In this document: positions 13,237 through 24,114 of the stretch, piece after piece
Layout: each line of letters opens with the position of its first letter
Numbering within the stretch: the stretch's first letter is position 1
Origin: Rhyzopertha dominica
Taxonomy: Eukaryota; Arthropoda; Insecta; Coleoptera; Bostrichidae
DNA length: 64,000 bases
NCBI GenBank assembly: GCA_025024175.1
Contig: QCXZ01000138.1
Span: 47,959,092 to 48,023,091 of the forward strand
Direction: 5' to 3'
Notes under the pieces: generated by a model
The model's input: only the letters and a program-made list of their open reading frames with translations
Told to the model about the DNA's origin: nothing
Databases searched by the model: none
Position numbers and translations under genes: made by a program

Positions 13237-14325
13237 AACCGTTTGACGGCCGCTGGCGTATGAAAAAACTAGCACCGCTTAGTAGCGTTTTTTGCCGCCG
13301 TATCCATGTAAGTTTTACCGTGTTTTGAACTGGACGAAGCATTTATCGAACAAAACTTAATTAAACCATCCTATTTAAACCAATTTCGAAACTACAATCA
13401 CATAAACGCAACAAACAAGTGCGTAATTTACCTATACAAGGTGTTTCAACGCTATTCCTACGCGATAAAAAATAATAACTAAACTCACCGGTATCTCTTC
13501 CGGTGCGAACCCGATAAGGTGGCCAAAACTATATTAGTGGAAGCACCACGTCACTAAATCACTACGAAACGGTCTGTTTCACACGCGGTCAGAATTTTCC
13601 ACCCATTTTTTATGAAAATTTGGGAAGCTGCACGCGCACGCCGGGCTTTCCAGGACTATTGACGCTTAGCCGTGTGACTGATTTCTCGGCGTTTTCCATG
13701 GCCACCTTGGTATTCAAAAAAGCCGTATTTACATTGCACACGTCCAATTATTGAAAATTTTCGGGGTTTTGAAACTGAAGTGGGCCCTTTCGTTAAAAAA
13801 AGAGATGTATTTACGCATGATGTATTTCATACGCTGAAGATAGTAGAATTAGAATATATTTATACACAAAACTTTACAGCTAAATCTTTCGTGCATGGTT
13901 TGAATATAATTTCTGTTCTTCAAAACTTTGTTGTCGAATAAAACTTACAAGTTGAATGATAAGGATATTGCCAAAATCTGCTTTGTTTAATAGAAAATTT
14001 AAAAGTCTATGAAGTAAACTATACGTATTGGATCTGCAAGGATCTACCAATCACAAAGAAAAATGAAGCCGAAGACTGCGAAATCAAGCTCTTCAGAAAA
14101 ACAACAAAATCTATTCCGAAAACTTGCAAAATCAGGAATCTAATGGCAACGATGGAACTATGGCATCCTCTACGAGACAACCGATGGTTATTCACTATTT
14201 CCAACCAACAATTGATTACCATTATATGCAAGAACAGTCAAGCTGAAGAAATCACCATTTCAAAAATCGGGATTCTACAACGCGAAGCAAATTACAAGGC
14301 CTACACCGAGAACATCATGCTAGAA
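13237..14325 (+). repeat. 1.09-kb direct repeat, copy 1 (contains env remnant)
   Basis: Matches 20419-21511 in the same orientation over essentially its whole length, with scattered substitutions and small indels and roughly 90% or better identity by eye. The shared segment begins at AACCGTTTGACG and ends at CATGCTAGAA in both copies. Its left 740 bp are non-coding on the plus strand and comparatively CpG-rich. Its right 350 bp encode a retroviral-type env fragment. Confidence 0.85.
13988..14325 (+). pseudogene. Env-like fragment of an insect endogenous retrovirus (Ty3/gypsy type), copy 1
   Basis: A plus-strand frame across about 13988-14325 has the cysteine spacing and the WLF, TIIC and ISKIG landmarks expected from the ectodomain part of insect gypsy-type envelope proteins. 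The upstream frame is closed by stops, and the frame is cut at the right repeat boundary before the transmembrane segment. It is a truncated, non-functional fossil. Family assignment rests on motif resemblance. Confidence 0.55.
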
Positions 14326-15178
14326 AGTTTACAATTATAGTTGTAAATTTTTTATCATAAAAACATTTGCGCGTAGATTTTTAGATTACCTGTTGAACAA
14401 AAAGTTACTTATTTAACAATATTTAATTCTATGTTTTTTCTTAACTTAACCCACCCTTAGACACAATTTAACAAATTTTCTCATTGTTGGTTATTGACAA
14501 GATGGTCTTTTATATAAAAATATATAACTTAAGTTGTTTCACTTAATTTGGCGACAAATAGAGCACATTGATTTTATTTAAATTTATAGGACTTTTTTAA
14601 GTCACTATAGAAATTTCTGTTGCGGCTGTTAAGTATATCTCCCAGGCGCATTCGAAAAGGCTATAAACGCTCTTTTTGGCAATGTGATCCACATTGAAAA
14701 TAATTGTTTTTTCAGGAAAGTTATAATATCCCTATATTTACGACGTATCTTTATTTTAAAGACTTACTAGCAAAAAGACAAGAATTTTGAATGCTTTCTA
14801 GTCTTAGAAAACAACAACGAAACAAGAAAAATATTCCACTACAATTTTACAAATAAAGAAAGCATCACTGACTAATTATTAAATAATACTAATAGTACGC
14901 CTAATGCACATAGTCCAAGATAAAGCTAAAACTTGCTTGTTAAAAAACAATAAAGAGTTATTACTGCTACACTTATAGCTCTTACTAATTATAAAAATGG
15001 GAAGACCGTGGAATGGGTGGAAGTTTCCCACCCACAAGAAGGTGAAATCAACGTCAAAGTTGTTGAAGAATTCGAAATGGCGGAGATGTTTTTGACAATA
15101 ATGTTGTAAATAATTAAACGAAATCATAATCATTTACCACCTGAACCTGAATGTTTATGAATACATAAAAACGTAGAA
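14326..15178. other. Spacer with one coding-like stretch
   Basis: Mostly AT-rich sequence. An open plus-strand frame at about 14954-15109 has non-random composition (KNGKTVEWVEVSHPQEG) but no start codon or family I recognise. It could be a fragment of a transposon or a decayed exon. Confidence 0.3.
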
Positions 15179-15382
15179 GGAGAAAGTGGGGTCATCATAA
15201 AAACCAGTAGAATGACATGACCAATATTTCACAATCAACTGTGAGAAATATAGTTGTAAATGGCATTCTGGACAGAAGTTTGCGAAAAGATGTTGATTCG
15301 TCGAAGGTTTTCAAAGATGATGACGCAAATTAATACGACGCGCGTTGTATGATTTATGAGGCATACAAAATAATTTTGCATG
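15179..15382 (+). repeat. Module A copy 1: transposase N-terminal fragment
   Basis: Starts GAGAAAGTGGGG and ends around TTTATGAGGCAT plus an AT-rich tail. It resembles copies at 15704-15930 and 16954-17180. Frame fragments read like the helix-turn-helix start of a Tc1/mariner-type transposase (KVFKDD, then RRMIYEACKNNFV in the better copies). Confidence 0.7.
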
Positions 15383-15410
15383 TACTATTGTAATACTGTA
15401 AATATAAAAT

Positions 15411-15660
15411 TTGAGAAACTTACAGTGACTGGTTAAGATAGCAGCCTTTGGCTCCTCTTGATCCACATCTGGCACTGGTTAGCACTAGCACAACACTACA
15501 CACCTGGAACAATGAAAAAAGATATTTTAAACAGGTACAAAGGTAGCCAAAAACAAACTAAATTTTATCAATTGCAAGACTACACCTTTTGCGTGAATGT
15601 TTATGAACATTGCGTATTTTCTAAGAGTCTCATATCGTTTTCAGTATTATGTTTTCAATA
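15411..15660. repeat. Module B copy 1
   Basis: Starts TTGAGAAACTTACAGTG and includes GATCCACATCTGGCACTG and CACACCTGGAACAATGAA. It matches 16668-16900. On the minus strand a 51-nt segment is bounded by AG and GTAAGT, so it could be a duplicated small exon. Confidence 0.7.
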
Positions 15661-15703
15661 AGTCTTCAAACTTCGTTATTTTTCCTTCATGTGACTAATG
15701 CAT

Positions 15704-15930
15704 AGGGAGAAAGTGGGGACATCGCAAAAATCAGTAGAATGGCCAAAATTTCACAATCAACAGTAAAAAATATAGCTGTAAATGAAATTTAGGACAGAAA
15801 GATGCGAAAAGACGGTGGTTCATAGAAGGTTTTCAAAGATGGTCACGCAAATTTAACACGACGTATGATTTATGAGGCATGCAAAAATAATTTTGTATTG
15901 ACAATTGAAGATCTATACAAGAAAATTAAA
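15704..15930 (+). repeat. Module A copy 2: transposase N-terminal fragment
   Basis: Second copy of module A, beginning GGGAGAAAGTGGGG. In one frame it reads IAKISRM, then ISQSTVKNIAVN, a helix-turn-helix-like stretch. In another it reads LTRRMIYEACKNNFV. It lies about 50 bp after module B copy 1, as copy 3 lies after B copy 2. Confidence 0.7.
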
Positions 15931-16083
15931 GCTAAGCTTAAAATTAACTGCTGTACCAAATTCAGTTTGTTTATTGTGAGTAAACGAACAATAATTATCG
16001 GGTAGTCGGAACTTTACAAGAGCAATATAACCTTATTTCATTTGGAGCAGCATAATAAGCTATTGATATACATATAGACCTAC

Positions 16084-16732
16084 CTTTGGTTGATTTAATT
16101 TCATAGACAAGTTCATTTCCCTGGACTCTGGAAGCTGGCAACTCTAAATGAAGAATCTGCGAACAGAAGCTCAGAAAACAATTAGTAATCTCGTTCAAAA
16201 GCAGACATGATGTAAGGAAGGGGATCAGTTTTATTTATTTTATTTTTCCTAACATGTACATAACTAATTAACTCAAAAATACCGTTGTAACCATCAGATT
16301 CGTTGAATATCTCCTGAAACAAAAAGAAACTAACGTTAGGCTTTGTTATTATTCGTGAAGTGGATAGTTCAGATAACTTCATTCACTTACCAGTGTTTTG
16401 TGAAAACTTTGCTGAAAACGAAAGATTAAGATATAAATATAACATTTCATAATTACTTACATACATTAAAATAAGGCACTACACTGTCACGCCCCCTTCC
16501 CCTAACGCACGCCCTTTTATAGTATAGTTTACGCGACCCACATACAAATAATCCAAAACACGTGCCAAACAACTAATTTTCATTGACTCACCCAACCAGA
16601 CACAGCAGTAACTGCTCCCCCTGCCTGAAACAAAAATTAGGTGTCACTTTTCAGGAAAAAAATTGAATTTGAGAAACTCACAGTGCCTGGTTAAGACCGC
16701 AGCTTTTGGCCCCTCTTGATCCACATCTGGCA
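16084..16732 (-). other. Cluster of candidate small exons, unidentified gene or gene fragment
   Basis: Minus-strand segments bounded by good AG...GT signals are: 16732-16682 (51 nt, donor GTGAGT), 16624-16592 (33 nt, TTTGTTTCAG acceptor, donor GTGAGT), 16411-16391 (21 nt, TTTTCAG acceptor, donor GTAAGT), 16313 downwards (TTTGTTTCAG acceptor, reads EIFNESDGYNGIFELISY), and 16156-16084 (TTCGCAG acceptor, donor GTAGGT, reads ILHLELPASRVQGNELVYEI). The first three lengths are multiples of three, but I could not find one phase that keeps all five open, and I recognise no family. Transcript evidence is lacking, so this could be a captured gene fragment, a real short gene, or coincidence. Confidence 0.3.
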
Positions 16733-16900
16733 CTGATTGGCACTAACACAACACTACACACCTGGAACAATGAAAAAAAAATATATTACAAACAGGTACA
16801 AAGGTAGGCAAAAAAAACTAAATTTTATGAATTGTAAAACTATCATGTCAATAATTTATTTCGTTTTTAGTATTATGTTTTCAATAAGTATTCAAATTTC
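16668..16900. repeat. Module B copy 2
   Basis: Second copy of module B, matching 15411-15660, including the minus-strand 51-nt splice-bounded segment at 16732-16682 with donor GTGAGT in place of GTAAGT. It continues to the TTTCAATAAGTATTCAAA tail as copy 1 does. Confidence 0.7.
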
Positions 16901-16953
16901 CTTTACAAAAAGAGGAATATTATGATCGATCATCGATTAAGCGATTAATCGAG

Positions 16954-17180
16954 AGGGAGAAAGTGGGGCTATCGCAAAAGCCAGTAGAATGATGATCAAA
17001 ATTTCATAATCAACTGTAAAAAATATAGCTGTAACGGAATTTAGGACAGAAAAGTGCGAAAAGACGTTGGTTCATCCAAGGTTTTCAAAGATGATCAGGC
17101 CAATTTTATACGACGTATGATTTATGAGGCATGCAAAAATAATTTTGTATGACAATTGAAGAATTACACAAGAAAATGAA
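16954..17180 (+). repeat. Module A copy 3: transposase N-terminal fragment
   Basis: Third copy of module A. One frame reads KVFKDDQANFIRRMIYEACK and then TIEELHKKMK, typical of the DNA-binding half of insect Tc1/mariner/IS630-type transposases and similar to the transposase at 4.85-5.76 kb. No DDE domain follows in any copy. Confidence 0.7.
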
Positions 17181-18939
17181 AATTAAGCTTAAGGGTTTAC
17201 GTATTTTCTCTTTAAGAATAATGGTGTTTCATTATAAAAAAATTAATAAACGTATGCTATCTAACGAGACTACATTGTGCCTTTCAAAAATCTATTTCGA
17301 GCGAATTTCCATTTCGACCTACGTGCTTGTTTGTTCACTTTAGTTATCAAATTCTTCAAAGCTTCCAACAGCGAAATCGCTTACAGTTTAAATGAAATGT
17401 AGTGTGGGGTGTCTTCCTCCACCAGTCCACACACGTCACTAATACTCAAAAGTCAATAATTTCGAAAACGAATCTTGAAAAACACCCCGTATTCACCGGC
17501 ACATCATCACGCACAGTTATCATCGGCGATACTAATTCAATAAACGACGCATTAAAAGCTACTTCACCCGGCCCGCAAATGGACTGGTCCCTTTTTTGCC
17601 CAACAATTGCTCACGTACGCCCGGATACGCCGCAAAAAAAGTGCTTGCAAGAACGTAAACACTAGGAGTATTTTATTTAGCGGAGAAAATTTAATAGAGG
17701 CCCGTTTTGGGTTAAAATTTTTGAAGACATGGTTTGTAAAGATTCCTGATTTATCTTTTTAAGCGATTAGTGCATACGTGGGTGATCCAAAAAGTTGTAG
17801 TGTAATGAAAAGTATAAAGCTTCATTTTTTTCATCAATTCTACACTCGGTTGAAGCATTCTTTTACTGTAGACTATTTTACGATCTAAATAGTTAGTACG
17901 TGACTTGGCTGTTCTTTTATACATAGAAATAGCTGAATTCAAGCAAAAGATGCAAAAAAAGCTTATACCAATTTGGATAACTTTTTAGGGGCAAAGTCGG
18001 GCCAACGCGTAGAGTACAATATCATTTTTGACTATGTGCCTACCTAACTAGGAAACTATTGATTAATTATTTTTTTGCAGCTATTGACAATGCACTGAAC
18101 CATCATCCAGGTCCTAATGTATCATGTTTCATGGCATACTGAAGCATCAATATTGTAGGTATACCATGTGTGTACTATGTTCATATGTATTAACAATCGA
18201 ATGCGGATTTTAGAGTTGTCTATCTCCTTAGAGATGTCATTTCCAAATACCACATAACTTTATATTCTCTTTAAAGATTGATTGTTTGTATGAGGACGTA
18301 CGTCCTCGAACTGTTTTTTTTAATAAATACTGTCTATGCTCAAAAAAGTACATTTAGAAAAATAATAATAGTAATAACCGTAATAATAATTATAATAATA
18401 ATAATTCGTTATTTGCTCACTACATTGATGTACATAATAGTATTATTATGACTCTGAATACCAGGATTCGTAGCAGGGCAAAACGGCAAATTTTAGTGGC
18501 AAATGACATTTATGATTAGTGGCATCGCCCTTCTCTTCCACTCAACCGTAAAAATGAAAAGAAAAACAAATTTAGAATTTTACGCGTATAGCGTTTATAC
18601 CTGTGTATTAAGTTGTTATTGATGAGAGCCGTGGAAGTGAGAAACAATTAAAAAGAAAAGCAGTTATCTCAATTTAGATGAACGATGTATAGGTGAAAAA
18701 GATATATGCAAGAAGGATTAGAAAATGTCAATCAGAACTGTTCAATTTTTTTAAATAGATTATTGTAGTTTTATTTTAAATAAGTCTAGTCCCGTATTTC
18801 TTAGTTTTACTGGGAGTGAGTTGTAGATCTTTTATATTATGTATGTAAAGCTGCGAATAAAAAAATTTGATTATGTTTTGGTACAGTAATAGCGTCTTTG
18901 CATCTAATGTTTATATTATAGATATCTGTCCTTTTTGGT
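17181..18939. other. Intergenic, no gene seen
   Basis: The open frame at 17402-17665 has no recognisable motif and looks fortuitous. A (TAA)n-rich simple-sequence patch lies near 18360-18410. Nothing else could be supported. Confidence 0.4.
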
Positions 18940-19260
18940 TATTACAGATGTATATCTGTGTCCTAACACAGAGCCCTGAGGGACACCACACTACCACCGT
19001 AAGCAGTGTAATTGCCATCTAAATTAACAGACTGAAGCCTATTATATAAATAAAGCTGCTTGCCCAAAAACAACATGTTCCAAAATAGTGTAAAGTATCT
19101 GATAATTAACAGTATCGAATGCTCTTGAAAAGTCTACTTTTGAAAGAATTGGTAAAATGTTAATGGGCCTGGTGTCCTTAAGCTCTGTGGAAACGGGTAG
19201 TTTGGCTTGCGGCCTGACAACAGAAATCTTCCACGCATCAGGAAATATAATATATAATAT
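18940..19260 (-). pseudogene. LINE reverse-transcriptase fragment
   Basis: Minus-strand reading gives VDFSRAFDTVNYQIL, then, after frameshifts, a VPQGSVLG block. These are RT motifs A and B in the correct order, with about 110 bp between them as in an RT palm. Stops and shifts make it a relic. It lies immediately left of the hAT-like MITE. Confidence 0.7.
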
Positions 19261-19388
19261 ATAATCAACACATTATATCATTAACGAAACTCGAATTGCC
19301 AGCTCAACATTGGGATTTATTGTTAATTGCACTCATTATTAAAAACCTTAATCGTGCCATTAAAACTTGCTTTAAAAGTATTTTTGTG

Positions 19389-20084
19389 CAGGGCCGGCAC
19401 AACATGTTCAACCCGAGTGGGTAGTAAAGTTAAGTTGCCCCCCCCCCTCCCCCGCCCCTCATCATAGCTGTACTTACCTATTGTCATAAGCAATTAACTT
19501 AAGAGGAAGCCATAGAGCCATCAAATTTGAGGTTTTTCTTAGATTTTCTGTGCAACTTTTAACAAAGGATTTTGAATTTTTTACAATTTAATGATTTGAC
19601 ACGTCTTCTGATATTATACCTCAAGTTGTGTGAACTCATTGAATTGCAAAAAACTGAAAATCGTTTGTTAAAAGTTGCACCGAAAATCTGAGAAAAACCG
19701 CTCATTTGATGGCTCTATGGCTTCCTCTTAATACGAAAAGTGAGGAGTGTTCAATGGTAGTTAGGTTAAAAAATGATTCAATAATTGTTACGAATGTTTT
19801 TATGGGTACATAAACAATACAAAATACAAATGCATCAATACGTAGTAGTATTAATAATGTATCGATTATCTATCGATCGCTGCGCTGCGTGCGCTCTATA
19901 ATACTTAATCACTGCGCAAGTGCTCTCACGCTCTTCGAAGAAGCGCGCATTTTTCAAATATTATATTTTATATTGAATATTATAAAACACATTTTTGAAA
20001 ATTTTCCGAGTGGGTAATTACCCATTCGGGAATTTTCTGAGTGGGTAGGTCTACCCATACTACCACGAGCTGCCGCCGGCCCTG
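19389..20084. mobile_element. hAT-like non-autonomous transposon (MITE) with 8-bp target duplication
   Basis: Ends are CAGGGCCGGC (19389) and GCCGGCCCTG (ending 20084), followed inward by imperfect inverted similarity around GTGGGTA. The flanks are identical 8-mers TTTTTGTG at 19381-19388 and 20085-20092, the target duplication length of hAT elements. The interior has no transposase frame and contains a second, nested element. Confidence 0.88.
19503..19727. mobile_element. Nested palindromic MITE inserted at TTAA
   Basis: The 225-bp element starts GAGGAAGCCATAGAGCCATC and ends with its reverse complement. It is flanked on both sides by TTAA (19499-19502 and 19728-19731). The inverted similarity extends about 80 bp into each side, leaving a short central loop. 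TTAA suggests piggyBac-type insertion, although tip sequence alone does not prove the superfamily. Confidence 0.8.
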
Positions 20085-20418
20085 TTTTTGTGGAAGGAGC
20101 TACTTGTGTAGACGGCAATAGTGATTTACAAACATAAATAGGTCAGATCAGTGTCACATTGAATAGTTTTATAAGTAAATAAATGAATTAAATAGTGACA
20201 AAAAATTGCAGTGTAGAGACCTCCTAGGTAGTTCTTGTTTATTATGGTGATACAGATAAAAAGTACTGAATTATGTTTTAAAGCCTCTGTGCTGGTATTT
20301 AGATTTTGGACATCCAACACAACGAAAATATTGAAAATGTTTACCTATATGAGCAAAGCTAACCACAATACTAAAAATCCCATGCCGTATAAGTGAAACA
20401 AACAGTTTTAGATTATTT
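20085..20418. other. Spacer between MITE and env repeat copy 2
   Basis: AT-rich sequence. No gene or repeat boundary is seen apart from the hAT target duplication at its left edge. Confidence 0.4.
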
Positions 20419-21511
20419 AACCGTTTGACGACCGCTGGCGTATGAAAATACCAGCACCGCGTCGTAGCGTTTTTACCTCCGCATCCATGCAAGTTTTTTA
20501 CCGTGTTTTGAACTGGACGAAGCATTTATCGTACAAAACTTAATTAAACCATCCTATTTAAACGAATTTCGAAACTACAATCACATAAACGCAACGAACA
20601 AGTGCGTAATTTACCTATACAAGGTGTTTCAACGCTATTCCTACGCGATAAAAAGTAATAACTAAACTCACCGGTATCTCTTCCCGTGCGAACCCGATAA
20701 GATGGCCAAAACTAGATTAGTCGAAGCACCACGTCACTAAATCACTACGAAACGGTCTGTTTCACACCGCGGTCAGAATTTTCCACGCAATTTTTGTGAA
20801 AATATGGGAAGTTGCACGCGCACGCCGGGCTTTCCAGGGCTACTGACGCTTAGCTGTGTGACTGATTTCTCGGCGTTTTCCATGGCCACCTTGGTATTTA
20901 AAAAAGCCGTATTTATATTGCACACGTCCAATTATTGAAAATTTTCGGGGTTTTGAGGCTGAAGTGGACCCTGTTGTTAAAAAAGAGATGTATTTACGCC
21001 TGATGTATTTCATACGCTGATGATAGTAGAATTAGAATATATTTATACACAAAAGCTTAACAGCTAAATCTTTCGTGCATGGTTTGAATATAATTTCTAT
21101 TCTTCAAAACTTTGTTGTCGAATAAAACTTACAAGTTGAATGATAAGGATATTGCCAAAATCTGCTTTGTTTAATAGAAGATTTAAAAGTCTATGAAGTA
21201 AACTATACGTATTGGATCTGCAAGAATCTACCAATCACAAAGAAAAATGAAGCCGAAGACTGCGAAATCAAGCTCTTCAGAAAAACAACAAAATCTATTC
21301 CGAAAACTTGCAAAATCAGGAATCTAATGGCAACAACGGAACTATGGCATTCTCTACGAGACAACTGATGGTTATTCACTATTTCCAACCAACAATCGCT
21401 TACCATCATATGCAAGAACAGTCAAGCTGAAGAAATCACCATTTCCAAAATCGGGATTCTACAACTCCAAGAAAATTGCAAGGCCTCTACACTGAGAATA
21501 TCATGCTAGAA
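20419..21511 (+). repeat. 1.09-kb direct repeat, copy 2 (contains env remnant)
   Basis: Direct copy of 13237-14325, lying 7.2 kb downstream. Both copies break at the same left point, and the env fragment continues beyond the right boundary only in this copy. Both therefore derive from a longer element. Copy 1 or its source lost the 3' part. Confidence 0.85.
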
Positions 21512-21990
21512 GCTCATTCAGTAATGTTCACATCAAATCTCACAAATGAAATTCCATTCATTGACATCGATGAAGATGATTGCTGCATCAAACTCCAGGA
21601 AAATATTACTATCAACGAAATACACCTAGACCCCATCAAATTAACAGGCATTGAGTTCAATTAATTAAAATACGCACAAGTAAAGCTAAGCCAATTTGAC
21701 GAGCAACTTCAGCAACAATTAAATAACCGGTTAATCATAAAGAAATCATCGTGGTACACCACAGCTCTATCGCTACTAGGAATCATCGTTGTAATTCTGA
21801 TCTACGACTTCTTAAAGTGGTGCGGATTGTTCCAAATTCTACGAAGGTACATATGTTGTACAAAAAAAAACAAGAGAGCCAAAATCTTGTCTACCATGTT
21901 TTCAAATATTTGACCAATGTTCAACGAAAACTTCAGAGCCACAGGTACGAGACTAAGACACTTGGGAATATATTAAATAAAATAGTTTAA
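21170..21990 (+). pseudogene. Env-like fragment of an insect endogenous retrovirus, copy 2, including membrane anchor
   Basis: Longer version of the env fossil. The ectodomain part is followed (about 21500-21660) by an acidic stretch and, after a stop at about 21664, by a frame with a strong hydrophobic segment near 21750-21820 ending in a Trp-Cys/basic tail. This is the layout of the membrane anchor and short cytoplasmic tail of gypsy-type envelope proteins. At least two in-frame stops and one frame change break it. No gag, pol or LTR is seen beside it, so it is an orphan fossil. Confidence 0.6.
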
Positions 21991-24114
21991 ATCTGTATGT
22001 ATGAATAGGGGTAATACCATTAAGTAATGGATGCCGAGAGAACATACTTATATGTAGAACATAACCCAGAAATAGATTACTATACTATATTTTTTCTTTA
22101 AATGATATAACATGATTTGACAAGTGATTTACTAAATTTATGCACACGGTTAAACGACTTTTAAGAAATGGCTTGTCTGTTGTAAAAAGGCAGATTTTTT
22201 TTGTGTATATCTATTCCTAAATCTCAAGATCATAATCTTGGATTAAATGATTTTACCGATTGGAAGCAGTTAAATCCAACATGTCCTCGTCATGAGAACT
22301 CAGAAATTCATAAATTACGTAGCTCTAAAGACGTTCAAAAAAAGATTACGAAAAGGTAGATTGATCAACGACTAAATCTTTAGAAAAAGAGAAAAGTAAA
22401 TAGCAACACATTTTGAAAAAATATGGGATGCTACACTGCACTGCGTCAAAAAGGATGAAAAGGGGCACCCACATTATGGTAACATATTATATTANATTGC
22501 ATTACGTCCAAAAAATGTGAAAAGCTCGTAGGAAAAATCACATTAAAAAGCATTTCCAAGACAAGACCAATATTTCTTCAGTTTACAAATCCAGGGAGAT
22601 ACACGGCGAATATATTTCGAAAAACATCGGTCACTTTGTTAGCACAGTGGAGCGGACATTCCTTCCATCAAAAGGCAAGGCATCTGTCTTAGTACTGCGT
22701 TATATAAATTTATTTATATAGCGAAAAGGCTGCCAATTAATTTTGGTAGAGCAATGTAGAAGGAAATACAAACTTCCGTCGGCGAATTTGTAACACAAAC
22801 ATTCCCCAATCTTTCACAGCTATTCCCAATCCCAATATAACGAACCCGTACAATGGACCTGATCGTTGAAATTATTTAAAGTACAGCACGAACTGCAGCT
22901 CTCGCCTCCATTAATTGGTTTTCCACGGAAATGAGTAATTGGCTAGTAAATCACACCGCGATTGGAAATGCAAATCACTGTGTGGGTTTCACAGATGAAC
23001 TCTTGTTACTCGTTTACCGACAAAGACCGGCCAACTGAGCACACACCGAACATGAAGGGTCAGCCCTTGCTACCAGCACGGAGTATCGCAATTAGAGGAT
23101 CATCAAACAAAACTTTGTGTAAACGTAGCCCAACCGCTGCTGCCAATTTAATTGCTAATTAGTGTTCGTGTAAGAAATTTCTGATTTATTTAAATGATAT
23201 AATGGCGTGCTCAAACAAAGAGAAAGAAATATAAAATTAATACGATAGGAACAACAGAAGATTGTCAATTGTCAACATAATAAACCGATATTTTTTTAAC
23301 AATAGCTGAGAAACTCTATAGCAGTGACAGCAATATGTAAGGAAAACTGATTATAATTAGGCACAGATATTGTATATGTATTTATTATATGGAAACAAAT
23401 TACTACAAGTTATTGCAAGCTAGTATTCTTCTTACATTAAATTTACGAAATAATATTCATATATTTCAAGATATAGTTACCGAGAATACTAATTTATGTA
23501 ATTTAAAAAAAAATTAAAACTACATGATTTCTAGATATTTTTGGGCCGTATTTATACAGGGTGAACCAAGTACGTAACTATTTCTTCCATAACTTCATAA
23601 TATTTTATACAACAGCTTCTTGTACAGGAAGAACGCCTACTTTTTATTATTTATTATTGTATACCATTACCAACCAAATATTAGGTCCAAAATGCACCTC
23701 TACTTAGTTATTTTGTGAAAGATGGCGATTTCAATACCTGCATACCCTAAAGCGCATACATTCTATCATTTCAAAGACGAAATATATAACAAATAAATAT
23801 ATTATTGATACTTTAGTTAAGTTAGAACATTTCCAACCAAATTAAATTGATTTTTTAAATAAAATATTCTAAATTCTTTTGCACTATATAGGATGCGAAA
23901 TTAAATATTTTCTCATTTCATATAGCATTTCAATAGTTCGAATTAGTTGTTTCTAAGTTACTAAATAACACATTTTTTTAACAATTTTCCATAAAATGCC
24001 AAATTGCATTCGATGTGATCTGAACGTATTAGCTAAGTTGTACAGGGATTCTATAAATGAATCGTGTATCCAGAGCGCTTATGGAAATTATCGATTAAAT
24101 TAATTTTCCGCCTC
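21991..24114. other. Spacer with a possible hAT zinc-finger fragment
   Basis: At about 22230-22370 the plus strand reads FTDWKQLNPTCPRHENSEIH, resembling the TTF-type zinc-finger start of hAT/ZMYM-like transposases, but it is short. A lone TATACAGGGTG mariner-like tip lies near 23553 with no partner found. Otherwise no gene is seen. One undetermined base lies at 22495. Confidence 0.4.

Noticed and set aside
17402..17665. 87-codon plus-strand frame as a gene
   Set aside because: Composition is unlike any protein family I know and it lies among repeats. No splice or promoter support.
23545..23780. Mariner-like tip TATACAGGGTG as a possible transposon end
   Set aside because: No matching inverted end was found within 1 kb, and no coding frame. 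At most a truncated fragment.
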